Source: Burkholderiales bacterium
Lineage (GTDB): Bacteria > Pseudomonadota > Gammaproteobacteria > Burkholderiales > Burkholderiaceae_D
DNA: 64,000 nt
Direction of reading: 5' to 3'
NCBI GenBank assembly: GCA_016200895.1
Contig: JACQDX010000145.1
Location: forward strand, 91,489-155,488
This document shows positions 32,670-42,438 of this stretch, in pieces (the stretch's first letter is position 1; every line of letters starts with the position of its first letter). The notes beneath the pieces were generated by a model, which was not told the DNA's origin, did no database searches, and saw only the letters and a list, made by a program, of their open reading frames with translations. Position numbers and translations under genes: made by a program.

Positions 32670-34748
32670 ATGGGCAAGTTTTTGCTGGCGACTTACCGGC
32701 TGCGGATATTATTTCGCGGCGTTTTTCTGTTGCTGGCGCTGGCAACCGTGGGGCTGGCGCTGTCTGTCTTGCAGCAGGAAAAGCAGCTCAGCTATAACAA
32801 TTACCAAAGCAATTTCAATAAAACCCGTTTGCAGATATCCGCTACGCTACGCCACCCTGCCGGGCAACTGGCCTTGCTGAATCCTCCTGCGGACAACAAA
32901 CGCGCTTCCTTGCGCCCGCTGTTGTTGCCGTATTCTGCAATTGATTTTGACGACCAGAACAAAGTGCAACAAGCCATCGCCATGTCAGGCTGCCTGGTCC
33001 AGTATGGTAATGAAGGTGCGCTCTGCAGCGGCATAGGCAATAACCCCTGGGCGGGCGGCTTTATTTATATAGCGGGCAACTTCAATAGCAGCCAGCTGGT
33101 GTCACACAAGCGTGGCAATGAAAGCCTGGCACAGGCACACAGACTGAAAGTCAGTGTCAGCCTGCGCGGCCAGACTTATCGCTGGATAGCACCGTTTGAA
33201 GAGGAAATTGCTCCCGCCAGGCAAAACCAGGGTGTTCGCGGGCGCTGGACTGGTTTTAATGAAAGCGAAGCCAACAGGCCGAATGCGCGTCCTGTAAAAG
33301 ACTTCCGTGGCTGGGCCTGGCAACAGGCGATCTGCAACCAGGCAGACCAGGACGACAAGGATGCTGACTGCCAAAAGAATACTTTCTTCTCGCTACGCCT
33401 GCCTATACCTGTTTTGCAGGAAGCCCTGTTTGAAAAAAAACGTCCGGTCTGGCCGCCTCAAGACCTGGACCAGATGGAGGTCAGCCTGTCTGTGCTGCCA
33501 CCAGATTCTGACACCGCCCTGCTCGACAGCAAGAATACGCCGACTGCAACACCATTCTCCCTCATGGATTTGCAAGGCAATCTCTTGCCTGGTGAAACCC
33601 TGCGGATACGCAAGCGTGACAATCAAGACAGTAAAGACAACAAGGATGACCTGATCAATCTGACTGGTGCCTTTGAACAAAGCGATGAATCCTGGAATAT
33701 CATCACCCGCCTGATACGCCGCCTGCCTGTGGATGAATACGATGTCCCGCTTGAAAGTCGCGAAACGATCAGCACACCGCTGGCGAATTATGAAGTCTTG
33801 CTGAAGGGTGATGTGCGCAGTGTCAGCAAGAGCCTGAGCGTGGTTGCCAGCCGCGTGTCCTGGTTTGTGGGTGCGATGTTGCTGGCGCTGACACTGGCCT
33901 GGCTGCTGATCGAGATCAGCATCATACGACGCATCACTTTGCTGACCAGGCGTGCCGTGTCGTTGTCGAAGACCATGAAGGGTGCTGGTGAGCTTGAGCA
34001 ATTCGATATCAGCGATTTGCGCAGCCCGGATGAACTGGGCGTGCTCGCCAGCTGCCTGCATGACTTGCTGCGACGGGTAAAGGAAGACGTAGAGCGTGAA
34101 ACCATACGTACCGAACAAGAGAAAGAAATGTGGCATGCAGTCGGCCATGAAATCATGTCACCGCTACAGTCCCTGATGGCTTTGCATGGCAATGCAGAAG
34201 ACCAGAGCAACCGCTACATCAGCCGCATGCAGCAAGCCATACGTGTACTGTATGGCAGTGCTTCGCCGAGCGAGGCATTTCAGTCTACTGTGCTGCAAGT
34301 CAGTGAAATTGACATCACCCTGTTCCTGAAAAACGTCGCAGACAATGCGCCTATGGTGGGTATACCGGATGTCGCCTACCAGGGCACGGATGAAGTCGTC
34401 ATGGTCAAGGCAGATGAATATTCTCTCGAAGACGTGGTGACCCATGTCTTGCGCAACGCAGAGCGTTACCGCAAGCCTGGTACTACTATCAGTATCAGGC
34501 TACAGGATAGTGAGACTGCGGCAACGATTACCATCCACAACAATGGCCCGCATATCGCCGGGGATCTGATCGACAAGATTTTTGAATATGGTGTGTCGGA
34601 CCAGCATGACTCGGGCGCGAATGGCAACCGCGGCCAGGGGCTGTTTGTGGCCAAGACCTATATGGCGAAGATGGGTGGGACTATCAGCGTGCAGAATGTG
34701 GATCAGGGGGTGAGTTTTGTATTGAGCTTGCAGCGAGGGAATGCGTAA
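32670..34748 (+). CDS. Sensor histidine kinase with large periplasmic domain
   Basis: A 692-residue kinase with a membrane helix at about 15-35, a periplasmic domain of nearly 375 residues, a second helix (about 405-425), a HAMP-like segment and a kinase core. The phosphoacceptor is near residue 493 in VGHEIMSPLQSLMAL, and the ATPase domain has N- and G-box-like motifs (HVLRNAERYRKPG and GNRGQGLFVAKTY). The ATG at 32670 overlaps the regulator's end region; an upstream ATG at 32646 is an alternative. Its signal is unknown. A palindromic repeat follows the gene. Confidence 0.82.
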   Translation: MGKFLLATYRLRILFRGVFLLLALATVGLALSVLQQEKQLSYNNYQSNFNKTRLQISATLRHPAGQLALLNPPADNKRASLRPLLLPYSAIDFDDQNKVQQAIAMSGCLVQYGNEGALCSGIGNNPWAGGFIYIAGNFNSSQLVSHKRGNESLAQAHRLKVSVSLRGQTYRWIAPFEEEIAPARQNQGVRGRWTGFNESEANRPNARPVKDFRGWAWQQAICNQADQDDKDADCQKNTFFSLRLPIPVLQEALFEKKRPVWPPQDLDQMEVSLSVLPPDSDTALLDSKNTPTATPFSLMDLQGNLLPGETLRIRKRDNQDSKDNKDDLINLTGAFEQSDESWNIITRLIRRLPVDEYDVPLESRETISTPLANYEVLLKGDVRSVSKSLSVVASRVSWFVGAMLLALTLAWLLIEISIIRRITLLTRRAVSLSKTMKGAGELEQFDISDLRSPDELGVLASCLHDLLRRVKEDVERETIRTEQEKEMWHAVGHEIMSPLQSLMALHGNAEDQSNRYISRMQQAIRVLYGSASPSEAFQSTVLQVSEIDITLFLKNVADNAPMVGIPDVAYQGTDEVVMVKADEYSLEDVVTHVLRNAERYRKPGTTISIRLQDSETAATITIHNNGPHIAGDLIDKIFEYGVSDQHDSGANGNRGQGLFVAKTYMAKMGGTISVQNVDQGVSFVLSLQRGNA

Positions 34749-34767
34749 GCCAGCAACAAAAACAAAG

Positions 34768-34803
34768 ACGCTGGATTCCGGCCAGGAGCATGCCGGAATG
34801 ACC
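34768..34803. repeat. REP-like palindrome
   Basis: GACGCTGGATTCCGGCC and GCCGGAATGAC form an imperfect palindrome of the dispersed type GTCATTCCGGC...GCCGGAATCCAGC found between genes of many bacteria. A relative occurs at 61868. The rest of 34749-35092 is AT-rich, with a small ATTATT/AATAAT hairpin near 34855, and holds no gene. Confidence 0.6.
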
Positions 34804-35092
34804 TAGCTGGCGCATGGCGAATCAAGCTCTGTGCCAGCCTGCTCAATTTCAATAATTATTAAAAAAATAATAATCCGACGACATCAACAGTTTTTATCCA
34901 AAAAGCAAAACTTAGTTTTGTATCATCATATAAATCACGTCGCACTATCGGAAAGCATAGCTTTAGAATCCTTGACGGGCGTGCTGAAAAAACGCCTGCT
35001 CACGAGGTCAATTACCGGCTATCAATATAGTGCATGGTTATCCCGTGAAAAAATACCAGGCTGAGACGGCCTGTCCAACAATAAGGAAAGCA

Positions 35093-37204
35093 ATGAAACC
35101 ACAATTGAAACTGATCGCGGCGCTGTGCATGGTAGGTGCAAGCAGCCTGGCGCTGGCCCAGGCAGAAGACAAACACCAGTGGCTGGAAGATGTCACTGGT
35201 GACAAGGCCCTGGGCTGGGTCAAGGACCAGAACAAAGTCACCCGCAGCAAACTCGACAACGACGCTGGCTTCAATAAACTGAAAGCTGATTTGCAAGTCG
35301 TGCTGGATTCCAAAGACCGTATCCCTGGCATACGCAAAATGGGCGACGCCGTCTACAATTACTGGATGGATGCAGAACACCCGCGTGGTGTCTGGCGTAA
35401 AACCACGTTGGAAGAATATAAAAAAGCACAGCCTAAATGGGAAGTCGTGCTGGATGTTGATGCACTGGCCAAAGCAGAAAATGAAAACTGGGTATTCAAG
35501 GGCAGCGTATGCCGCGAACCCGTTTATGACCGTTGCCTGATCGAGTTATCGCGCGGTGGTGCCGATGCAATCGTTACCCGCGAATTTGACCTGGCCGATA
35601 AATCCTTCGTCAAAGGTGGCTTCAGCCTGCCAGAAGCAAAAATGAATCTGGACTGGGTCAATAAAGACACCCTGTTTGTAGCCACGGATTTTGGTGCTGG
35701 CACACTGACAGATTCTGGCTATGCGCGCGTCGTCAAGGAATGGAAACGTGGTACGGAATTGTCTGCCGCCAAGATCCTGTTCGAAGGCCAGAAAACCGAC
35801 ATGGCTGTGGGTGCCAATTCCAGCGACCATAAAGGGATACACAGGGAACTGGTGAACCGCCAGATCACTTTTTACACTTCAGAACAATATCTGAAGGAAG
35901 GCGACAAACTGACCAGGCTCGATGTGCCAGCCAAGAGCAATCTCTATTTCTTTGATAAACAGGCCGTGATCACCCCGCGTGAAGCATGGAATGTCGGCGG
36001 CAAGACTTATGCATCCGGCAGTGTACTGGCGATAGACTTTGATGCCTTCATGAAGGGCAACCGTGAGTTCACCGTCTTGTTTGAACCCAGCGACACTACC
36101 TCTTATAGCGGCGCCACTATCACGAAAAATTATCTGTTATTGCAAACCCTGGATAACGTCAAGAGCAACCTGAAAGAATGGAAATTCGACGGCGGCAAAT
36201 GGTCTGCTCGCCAGGTCAGCCTGCCTACCCTGGGTGCAGTTGGTGTGAGTGGCATCGATGCAGAAAATTCTGATGATTACCTGCTCAGCTATTCTGATTA
36301 CCTGACGCCTAGTGTCTACATGATGGCTCATGCAGGTAATGACAAACGTGAACTGCTGAAGTCTGCACCTGGCTTCTTTGATGCTGGTGCCTATGAAACA
36401 GTACAAAAATTCACGACTTCCAAGGATGGTACCAAGGTGCCTTATTTTGTCGTGCGCCGCAAGGATGTGAAATTCGACGGCAATAACCCTACCCTGTTAT
36501 ATGGTTATGGCGGTTTCCAGATTTCCATGACGCCTTCGTATTCTGGTGGTCTGGGCAAGAGCTGGCTGGATAAAGGCGGCGTGTATGTGGTTGCCAATAT
36601 CCGTGGTGGTGGCGAGTTTGGCCCGCGCTGGCATCAACTGGCGTTGAAAGAAAATCGTCAACGCGCTTATGATGACTTTGCTGCCGTGGCAGAAGACCTG
36701 ATTGCCAGCAAGATCACCAGCCCTAAACATCTGGGTGCCATGGGTGGTAGTAACGGCGGCTTGCTGGCAGGTGTTGCCCTGACCCAGCGTCCTGACTTGT
36801 TCAATGCGGTGGTCAGCCAGGTGCCTTTGCTGGATATGCGTCGTTTCAACCAGTTGCTGGCCGGTGCATCGTGGATGGGTGAATACGGTAATCCTGACGT
36901 AGCTGCAGAATGGGATTACATCTCTAAATATTCTCCCTACCAGAACGTCAAGGCAGGCGTGACTTATCCTAATGTGCTGTTCATCACTTCTACCCGTGAT
37001 GACCGCGTCCATCCTGGCCATGCACGCAAGATGGCAGCCAAGATGATGGATCAGGGTCACAAGAATGTCTGGTATTACGAAAACACGGAAGGCGGCCACG
37101 GTGGTGCGGCGAATAATGCACAGCGTGCAGACATGAGTGCTATCACTTATACCTTCTTGTGGAATATGCTCAAACGCGACAATGATGCGGTGCAAGTGCA
37201 CTAA
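35093..37204 (+). CDS. Prolyl oligopeptidase-family serine peptidase (S9A), exported
   Basis: A 703-residue peptidase. The N-terminus MKPQLKLIAALCMVGASSLA is a signal peptide ending near ALAQA, so the enzyme acts in the periplasm or outside. A beta-propeller domain (about 60-410) precedes an alpha/beta-hydrolase domain with the triad S553 (GGSNGG), Asp near 636-637 (DDRVHPGHA) and H669 (EGGHGG). The family cleaves peptides shorter than about 30 residues after Pro. AAGGAA lies 8 nt before the ATG. It is a single gene with its own terminator. Confidence 0.92.
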   Translation: MKPQLKLIAALCMVGASSLALAQAEDKHQWLEDVTGDKALGWVKDQNKVTRSKLDNDAGFNKLKADLQVVLDSKDRIPGIRKMGDAVYNYWMDAEHPRGVWRKTTLEEYKKAQPKWEVVLDVDALAKAENENWVFKGSVCREPVYDRCLIELSRGGADAIVTREFDLADKSFVKGGFSLPEAKMNLDWVNKDTLFVATDFGAGTLTDSGYARVVKEWKRGTELSAAKILFEGQKTDMAVGANSSDHKGIHRELVNRQITFYTSEQYLKEGDKLTRLDVPAKSNLYFFDKQAVITPREAWNVGGKTYASGSVLAIDFDAFMKGNREFTVLFEPSDTTSYSGATITKNYLLLQTLDNVKSNLKEWKFDGGKWSARQVSLPTLGAVGVSGIDAENSDDYLLSYSDYLTPSVYMMAHAGNDKRELLKSAPGFFDAGAYETVQKFTTSKDGTKVPYFVVRRKDVKFDGNNPTLLYGYGGFQISMTPSYSGGLGKSWLDKGGVYVVANIRGGGEFGPRWHQLALKENRQRAYDDFAAVAEDLIASKITSPKHLGAMGGSNGGLLAGVALTQRPDLFNAVVSQVPLLDMRRFNQLLAGASWMGEYGNPDVAAEWDYISKYSPYQNVKAGVTYPNVLFITSTRDDRVHPGHARKMAAKMMDQGHKNVWYYENTEGGHGGAANNAQRADMSAITYTFLWNMLKRDNDAVQVH

Positions 37205-37256
37205 CAGGCATAAAGATCAATAAGTAAATAAAGCGACCTGTATCTGCCTTGAAAAC

Positions 37257-37289
37257 AAAAAGCCCGGGATGCACAATCCCGGGCTTTTT
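37257..37289. terminator. Bidirectional rho-independent terminator
   Basis: A perfect stem with AAAAAGCCCGGGAT and ATCCCGGGCTTTTT around GCACA. It serves both the peptidase gene and the convergent amino-acid-binding protein gene. Confidence 0.93.
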
Positions 37290-37308
37290 GTTGTTTCAAC
37301 ACAAGGTC

Positions 37309-38196
37309 TTAATTCACTTTATCAGAAGGAAAACGTATGGTTTCCTTCAACAGTGAACCCATGGGCCAGGCCAGGCTCATATTGTTTGGTTGTATCGGTC
37401 TGGTAAACCATTTCTCATGCAGTTTGGTGATTTCACCATCCGTCATCAGACGCGCCATCTCTACATCAATGACTTTCTTGAATGCGGCATCGCCTTTGGG
37501 CAGCATGATGGCATAGGCTTCAGAAGCCAGTGGGTCGCCAACGATCATGAATTTGGATGGGTCTTTGGCCCTGGCTTTCAAGCCAAACAAGATCGCCTCA
37601 TCCTGGGCAAAGGCATTGACCTGAGCGCTCTCCAGCATATTGAAGGAATCACTGTGATCCTTGCCTTCCACCAGCGCCATATGCAGGGCACGCACCTTGT
37701 CACGCTCCAGTATGAATTTGTCGGTGGAAGTGCCCTTGGTGAAGACGACTTTTTTATCCTTCAAATCTGTCCAGTTCTTGATACCTGAGCTGGTATTGAC
37801 CATCATGCGTAAAGTAGAAAAGAAATGCGGTATGGTGAAATCAACGAGCTTCCTGCGGTCGGCGGTATTACTGGTTGAACCACATTCCATATCCGCCAGG
37901 CCAGATGTCATGGCCTGGATGCGGTTATCTGCTGTCACTGGGACAAAATTGATTTTCAATTGTGGCAGCTTCAATTCCTTTTTGAGGGCATCGACCATTT
38001 TCTTGCAGATATCGATGGTATAGCCAACCGGCGCTTTGCTTTCTGATAAATAAGAAAAAGGTAAAGCTGACTCGCGATAAGCGATATTGATGGTCTGGCT
38101 TTTCTTGATACGCTCCAAAGTGTCAGCTGATGCCAGTTGAGTAAGAACGGCAGCCGATGCAAATACACCAGCCTGAAAAATACTGCGCAATTTCAT
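37309..38196 (-). CDS. Amino-acid ABC transporter substrate-binding protein (GltI-like)
   Basis: A 295-residue periplasmic binding protein of family 3. Signal peptide at 1-24 (ending ASA-DT). The domain shows the family pattern (IAYRESALPFSYLSESKAPVGYTIDIC and ADMECGSTSNTADRRKLVDFT), which resembles glutamate/aspartate-binding proteins. No permease or ATPase gene is next to it, so it either serves a transporter coded elsewhere or is an orphan. Ligand assignment rests on overall similarity only. Confidence 0.87.
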   Translation of the reverse strand: MKLRSIFQAGVFASAAVLTQLASADTLERIKKSQTINIAYRESALPFSYLSESKAPVGYTIDICKKMVDALKKELKLPQLKINFVPVTADNRIQAMTSGLADMECGSTSNTADRRKLVDFTIPHFFSTLRMMVNTSSGIKNWTDLKDKKVVFTKGTSTDKFILERDKVRALHMALVEGKDHSDSFNMLESAQVNAFAQDEAILFGLKARAKDPSKFMIVGDPLASEAYAIMLPKGDAAFKKVIDVEMARLMTDGEITKLHEKWFTRPIQPNNMSLAWPMGSLLKETIRFPSDKVN

Positions 38197-38545
38197 ATTA
38201 TTTCCTTATGCCTTACATGACAGTTTTTGGCTGTCGGAGCATTTTTGTTTGGGAGCTGCTGCAAATGATGTTCAGGTACAGCCGTGGCTGAGTTTGCCTG
38301 AATATGGGTGATACGAGAGGGCCATGCAATCAAGCCCGGATTATTTGCAAAAGCGTGGGGGTTTTCAACAGTGTGGGGCCGGATTATATCGCGGTCTGGC
38401 GATATTGAGAGAGAAGTAAACCTCTATGTTTCTATCCAGCTAATGATCAATTGTCAGCAAATTAGTAAAAAGACTCTTGCAATGACATGCCATAAAAATA
38501 AAAAACCGCGGGCATCAACACCAGCGTTTTATCTATGGGTCATGA

Positions 38546-38680
38546 TTACTCTGCAGCAACCTTGCGCTGCATATCTGCCAGATAAGCGTCAAGCTCTGCG
38601 GTACTGGTAAAAATTTCATTCAAGGGTGCGGCAGGGACGATTTCAAATATCTTTTGCACCTGGCGGCTGACTGCATTGAT
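38546..38680 (-). pseudogene. C-terminal fragment of a STAS-like domain protein
   Basis: An open stretch of 44 codons without a convincing start reads VSRQVQKIFEIVPAAPLNEI, then FTSTAELDAYLADMQRK and a stop. This resembles the C-terminal helix-strand-helix of anti-sigma-factor antagonist (STAS) domains. A TGA closes the frame upstream. The remaining 38197-38922 region contains no other recognisable gene, so this is probably what is left of a deleted gene. Confidence 0.4.
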
Positions 38681-38922
38681 TCAATGCTGCTAAGTTATTG
38701 TAGTACCTCATCGCCTGCCTGCATAAATTAATGCGTCATCCGGGACGCGCAAGAATGGGGAAGCGAGTTGGAAGCAAGCAGAAAATCATTCTCGGAATAA
38801 GGAAAGTCTCGCGGAATGGAATCAGAATTTGAGGATACTGTATCATTTCCTGCTTTGCCAACAATTGAGGACTTGCATTTGATGCATGCAACCATTTCCT
38901 GTCTTACTGGTCTGAACCATCT

Positions 38923-40674
38923 ATGAGTCTGTACCAGCTTTTAGCGCAATTTATCCGCCAGCACTGGCGTCAGTACATCAGTGCTGGCCTCATGCTGTTT
39001 GCCGTTGCCGTTATGACGGTGTTAATACCACGCCGTGTGGGCATGATTATTGATGGCATGGTGGCAAGGCGTTTTGACAATATAGGCCTGATGTGGGAAC
39101 TGTCCTGGCTGCTGGGCATGGGGCTGGCAATTTATTTCCTGCGCGTGGGTTGGCGCACACAATTGTTTACTGCCTCATATCAACTGGGCATGCAATTACG
39201 GACACAACTGTATCAAAGGCTGAGCGTGCAGGGTTCGCGTTTTTTCCAGCAGCAAAGAACCGGCGACCTGATGGCGCTGGGTACCAATGATGCAGATGCC
39301 ATAGAACTGGCCGCGGGTGAAGCAGCTCTCGCCGGTTTTGACGGTAGCCTGACCTTTGCCCTGGTGATAGGCATGATGTTGCTGGGCGTGGACTGGCGGC
39401 TGGCGCTGGCGGCCTTGCTGCCCTTCCCTTTCATGGCATGGGCCTTCAAACATATTACCCACCATATACAGGATGCTTCACGCGATTCCCTCGATCGTTT
39501 CAGCAAACTCAATGACCAAGTGCAAGAGACTTTATCCGGCGTGCGTACCTTGCGCGCCCTGGGCCTGGAACAACGCAGCGCCGCCCAGTTTGCCGAACTG
39601 GCAGAAAACGCCGCCGCTGCCAGCCTGAATGCACAACGCTGGGAAGCTGCCTATGAACCCGCAGTGGGTCTGTCCCTGACTGCGGCTGGCGCGCTGACGC
39701 TGGGCGTCGGTGGTTACTTGGTCTGGCATGGGGAAATGAGTATCGGTGCGTTGACCAGTTTCTCTATGTATTTAGGTCAGTTGATCTGGCCGATGTTTGC
39801 TGCTGGCTGGGTATTGTCCTTGCTGGAACGCGGCAAAGCTGCCTGGGCGCGACTGGAGCCGGTCTTGACGCAGGAACTCAGCGTCAACGATGAGGGCAAG
39901 CTGGATATGCCACCAGCCGGTGATCTGATCGTGAAAAATGTCAGCTTTGCGTATCCGGGACAGACCAGGCCAGCCTTGCAGGACATCAGCCTGCGTATCG
40001 CACCGGGGCAGACCCTGGGCATAGTCGGCCCTACCGGCTCTGGCAAATCCAGCGTCGTGCGCCTGTTGCTGCGCCAGATCGAGGCCGAACACGGCCAGGT
40101 GCAATGGGGTGGACAGGCACTGGCAGATTACAAGCTACAGGCATTGCGCTTGTCTATCAACTGGGTGGCGCAGGAACCATTTTTATTCTCAGCATCGATT
40201 GCTGACAATATCTCGCTTAGCAATCCAGCCGCCAGCCGTGCCGAGGTGATCAAGGCTGCGCAATTGGCATCGGTAGATGATGATATACAGCATTTCCCGC
40301 ATGGCTATGACACGCTGGTGGGTGAGCGTGGAGTCACCCTGTCTGGCGGTCAAAAACAGCGTGTGGCCATTGCCCGCGCCTTGCTGACTGCCAGCCCCTT
40401 ATTATTGCTGGACGATGCCTTGTCAGCAGTCGATACGCAAACCGAAACGCATATCCTGCAACACTTGGCAGAGCTGCGACAAGAACATCCTGAGCGCAGC
40501 GCTGTCATCGTCAGCCACCGCCTGAGTGCGGTGCTAGAAGCCAATCACATCCTGGTTTTGCGCGAAGGAAAAATCATAGAACAAGGCAATCACCAGGCCT
40601 TGCTGGACTTGAATGGCTGGTATGCAACGCAATGGCGTTATCAACAATTGGAAGCAAGCCTGGATGCAGCCTGA
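38923..40674 (+). CDS. mdlA: MdlA-like ABC exporter half-transporter
   Basis: A 583-residue fused permease-ATPase. Six membrane helices (about 20-310) are followed by an ABC domain with Walker A GPTGSGKSS, signature LSGGQKQR, Walker B LLLLDDALSAVD and H-loop SHRLS. The Walker B ends in DD, not DE, so its catalytic Glu is replaced by Asp; such degenerate sites are common in one half of heterodimeric exporters. The end overlaps the next exporter gene by 11 bp. Together they should form an MdlAB/SmdAB-type multidrug-like exporter; the substrate is unknown. Confidence 0.85.
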   Translation: MSLYQLLAQFIRQHWRQYISAGLMLFAVAVMTVLIPRRVGMIIDGMVARRFDNIGLMWELSWLLGMGLAIYFLRVGWRTQLFTASYQLGMQLRTQLYQRLSVQGSRFFQQQRTGDLMALGTNDADAIELAAGEAALAGFDGSLTFALVIGMMLLGVDWRLALAALLPFPFMAWAFKHITHHIQDASRDSLDRFSKLNDQVQETLSGVRTLRALGLEQRSAAQFAELAENAAAASLNAQRWEAAYEPAVGLSLTAAGALTLGVGGYLVWHGEMSIGALTSFSMYLGQLIWPMFAAGWVLSLLERGKAAWARLEPVLTQELSVNDEGKLDMPPAGDLIVKNVSFAYPGQTRPALQDISLRIAPGQTLGIVGPTGSGKSSVVRLLLRQIEAEHGQVQWGGQALADYKLQALRLSINWVAQEPFLFSASIADNISLSNPAASRAEVIKAAQLASVDDDIQHFPHGYDTLVGERGVTLSGGQKQRVAIARALLTASPLLLLDDALSAVDTQTETHILQHLAELRQEHPERSAVIVSHRLSAVLEANHILVLREGKIIEQGNHQALLDLNGWYATQWRYQQLEASLDAA

Positions 40675-42430
40675 TACGAAACAATTACCCGCTGCCATGT
40701 CAGAAAAAAAACAGGCAGTGCATTTGCTGCTGCACGCAGCCCGTAGTGAAAAACGCCATGTCTGGCTGGGCATTTTCTTTTTATTTATCGCCGCTGGCCT
40801 TGAGGCGATTGGCCCCTTGCTGGGCAAGGCTTTCATAGACCGTTACCTGTTGCCACATCAGATGGATATGGGCATGGTCATAGGCTTGCTGGCTGCCTAT
40901 GTATTATCAGGCTGGGCTGCGACCTGGCTGCGTTACCTGCAGTTGACGAGGTTGGCTGGTGTCGCCATGCGTTCAGTGCGGCGCTTGCGTGAACAAGTAT
41001 ATGAACATGTCTTGCGCCTGCCCATGGCATTCTTTGACAAGGCCATCACAGGGCAACTGGTCAGCCGCGTGACGAATGATACTGAATCGGTCAAAAGCCT
41101 GTATGTGCAAGTTTTGTTTGTCATGCTTGACAGTAGCATCGTCGTCATTGGCGCGCTGACTGCCATGGCCTGGCTGGAATGGCGCTTGATGCTGATCGTC
41201 ATCATGCTGATACCGGCGGTCATTATCATCGTCTGGTTTTACCAGCGCTGGAGTGCACCAGCCGTTAGCAAGGCGCGTCAGTTGCGCAGTGAAATCAATG
41301 CCCAGGTGGCAGAGAGCATCAACGGCATGAGTACGCTGCAAGCCAGCAATGCCGAGCGCCGTTTTGGTGAACGCTTTGCCACGACCAACCAGCTGCACTA
41401 TGTAGCAAGGCTGGATGAATTACGGGCCAATGCCTGGTTGTTGCGCCCAGCGCTGGACCTGATGAATTCGATCTTGCTGGTGGTCGTGATTTTCACTTTC
41501 AGCCAGCGCAGTTTTTCTGGTGTCGAAATCGGTGTGCTGTATGCCTTTGTCAGCTACATCGCCCGCGTAGTAGAACCTTTGATACAGATCACTCTGCAGT
41601 TTGGCCAGATACAGCAAGCCGTGGTCTCCGCTGCGCGTGTCAACAAGCTGCTGAATGAACACCAGCATGTACAGGCCAGCAGCGATGCGCGTATTACCGA
41701 CGGTCACCTGATGCTCGACAAAGTAAATTTTGGTTATGACCCTGCGCACCCCGTCTTGCATGACTTTAGCCTGGATATTCCGGCGGGCGGTTTTTATGGC
41801 ATTGTAGGCCATACTGGCAGTGGCAAATCCACCTTGCTGAGTCTCTTGCTGCGTTTTTATACGCCACAGTCTGGTCGCATGGAAGTGGATGGGCAACCGC
41901 TGGCCAGCGTCACGGATGCGCACTTTCGCGAGAAGGTGGGGCTGGTGCCGCAAGAGCCGTTTTTGCTGGCGGCCAATGCCCGCGAGAATATCGCCATGGG
42001 GCGTGACATCAGCGAGGCAGATATCATCGCTGCTGCCAAGGCTGCACACGTCCATGATTTTATTTTGCAACTGGAAAATGGCTACGATACGCCGCTGGGC
42101 GAAGGTGGCGCACGACTCTCCACAGGACAAAAACAATTACTGGCTATTGCCCGTGCCCTGGCTGGCAAGCCACGCATCCTGTTCCTGGATGAAGCGACTT
42201 CGCATATCGACAGTGAAACCGAACAAGTAGTCCAAACCGCGTTGATTGAATTGCGTGGCAAGGTCAGTATCATCGCGATTGCCCACAGGCTATCTACCAT
42301 ACGGGATGCTGACAGCATCATCGTGCTGAATCACGGCAAACTGGCGGAGCAAGGTAATCATCAAGAATTAATGCAAGTAGATCAGGGCATTTATCAGCGC
42401 CTGTATTTGCTGCAAACCCTGGAAGAGTAA
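40664..42430 (+). CDS. mdlB: MdlB-like ABC exporter half-transporter
   Basis: A 588-residue permease-ATPase starting MQPDTKQLPAAMSEKKQ; the ATG at 40664 lies inside the preceding gene, and a second in-frame ATG at 40697 is an alternative. Six membrane helices come first, then an ABC domain with Walker A GHTGSGKST, a variant signature LSTGQKQL, a complete Walker B RILFLDEATSHID and an H-loop His (AHRLS). The complementary degeneration of sites between this and the previous protein supports a heterodimer. It is followed 8 bp later by a penicillin-binding protein gene. Confidence 0.86.
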   Translation: MQPDTKQLPAAMSEKKQAVHLLLHAARSEKRHVWLGIFFLFIAAGLEAIGPLLGKAFIDRYLLPHQMDMGMVIGLLAAYVLSGWAATWLRYLQLTRLAGVAMRSVRRLREQVYEHVLRLPMAFFDKAITGQLVSRVTNDTESVKSLYVQVLFVMLDSSIVVIGALTAMAWLEWRLMLIVIMLIPAVIIIVWFYQRWSAPAVSKARQLRSEINAQVAESINGMSTLQASNAERRFGERFATTNQLHYVARLDELRANAWLLRPALDLMNSILLVVVIFTFSQRSFSGVEIGVLYAFVSYIARVVEPLIQITLQFGQIQQAVVSAARVNKLLNEHQHVQASSDARITDGHLMLDKVNFGYDPAHPVLHDFSLDIPAGGFYGIVGHTGSGKSTLLSLLLRFYTPQSGRMEVDGQPLASVTDAHFREKVGLVPQEPFLLAANARENIAMGRDISEADIIAAAKAAHVHDFILQLENGYDTPLGEGGARLSTGQKQLLAIARALAGKPRILFLDEATSHIDSETEQVVQTALIELRGKVSIIAIAHRLSTIRDADSIIVLNHGKLAEQGNHQELMQVDQGIYQRLYLLQTLEE

Positions 42431-42438
42431 GGAATAGC

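Noticed and set aside
34855..34871. ATTATT/AATAAT hairpin as a terminator
   Set aside because: The stem is short and purely AT, too weak for rho-independent termination.
35030..35092. Upstream extension of the prolyl oligopeptidase
   Set aside because: The ATG at 35093 has a good ribosome-binding site and starts a clean signal peptide.
38308..38610. 100-codon plus-strand ORF in the gap before mdlA
   Set aside because: No ribosome-binding site and no domain; it overlaps the better-supported STAS-like fragment on the other strand.
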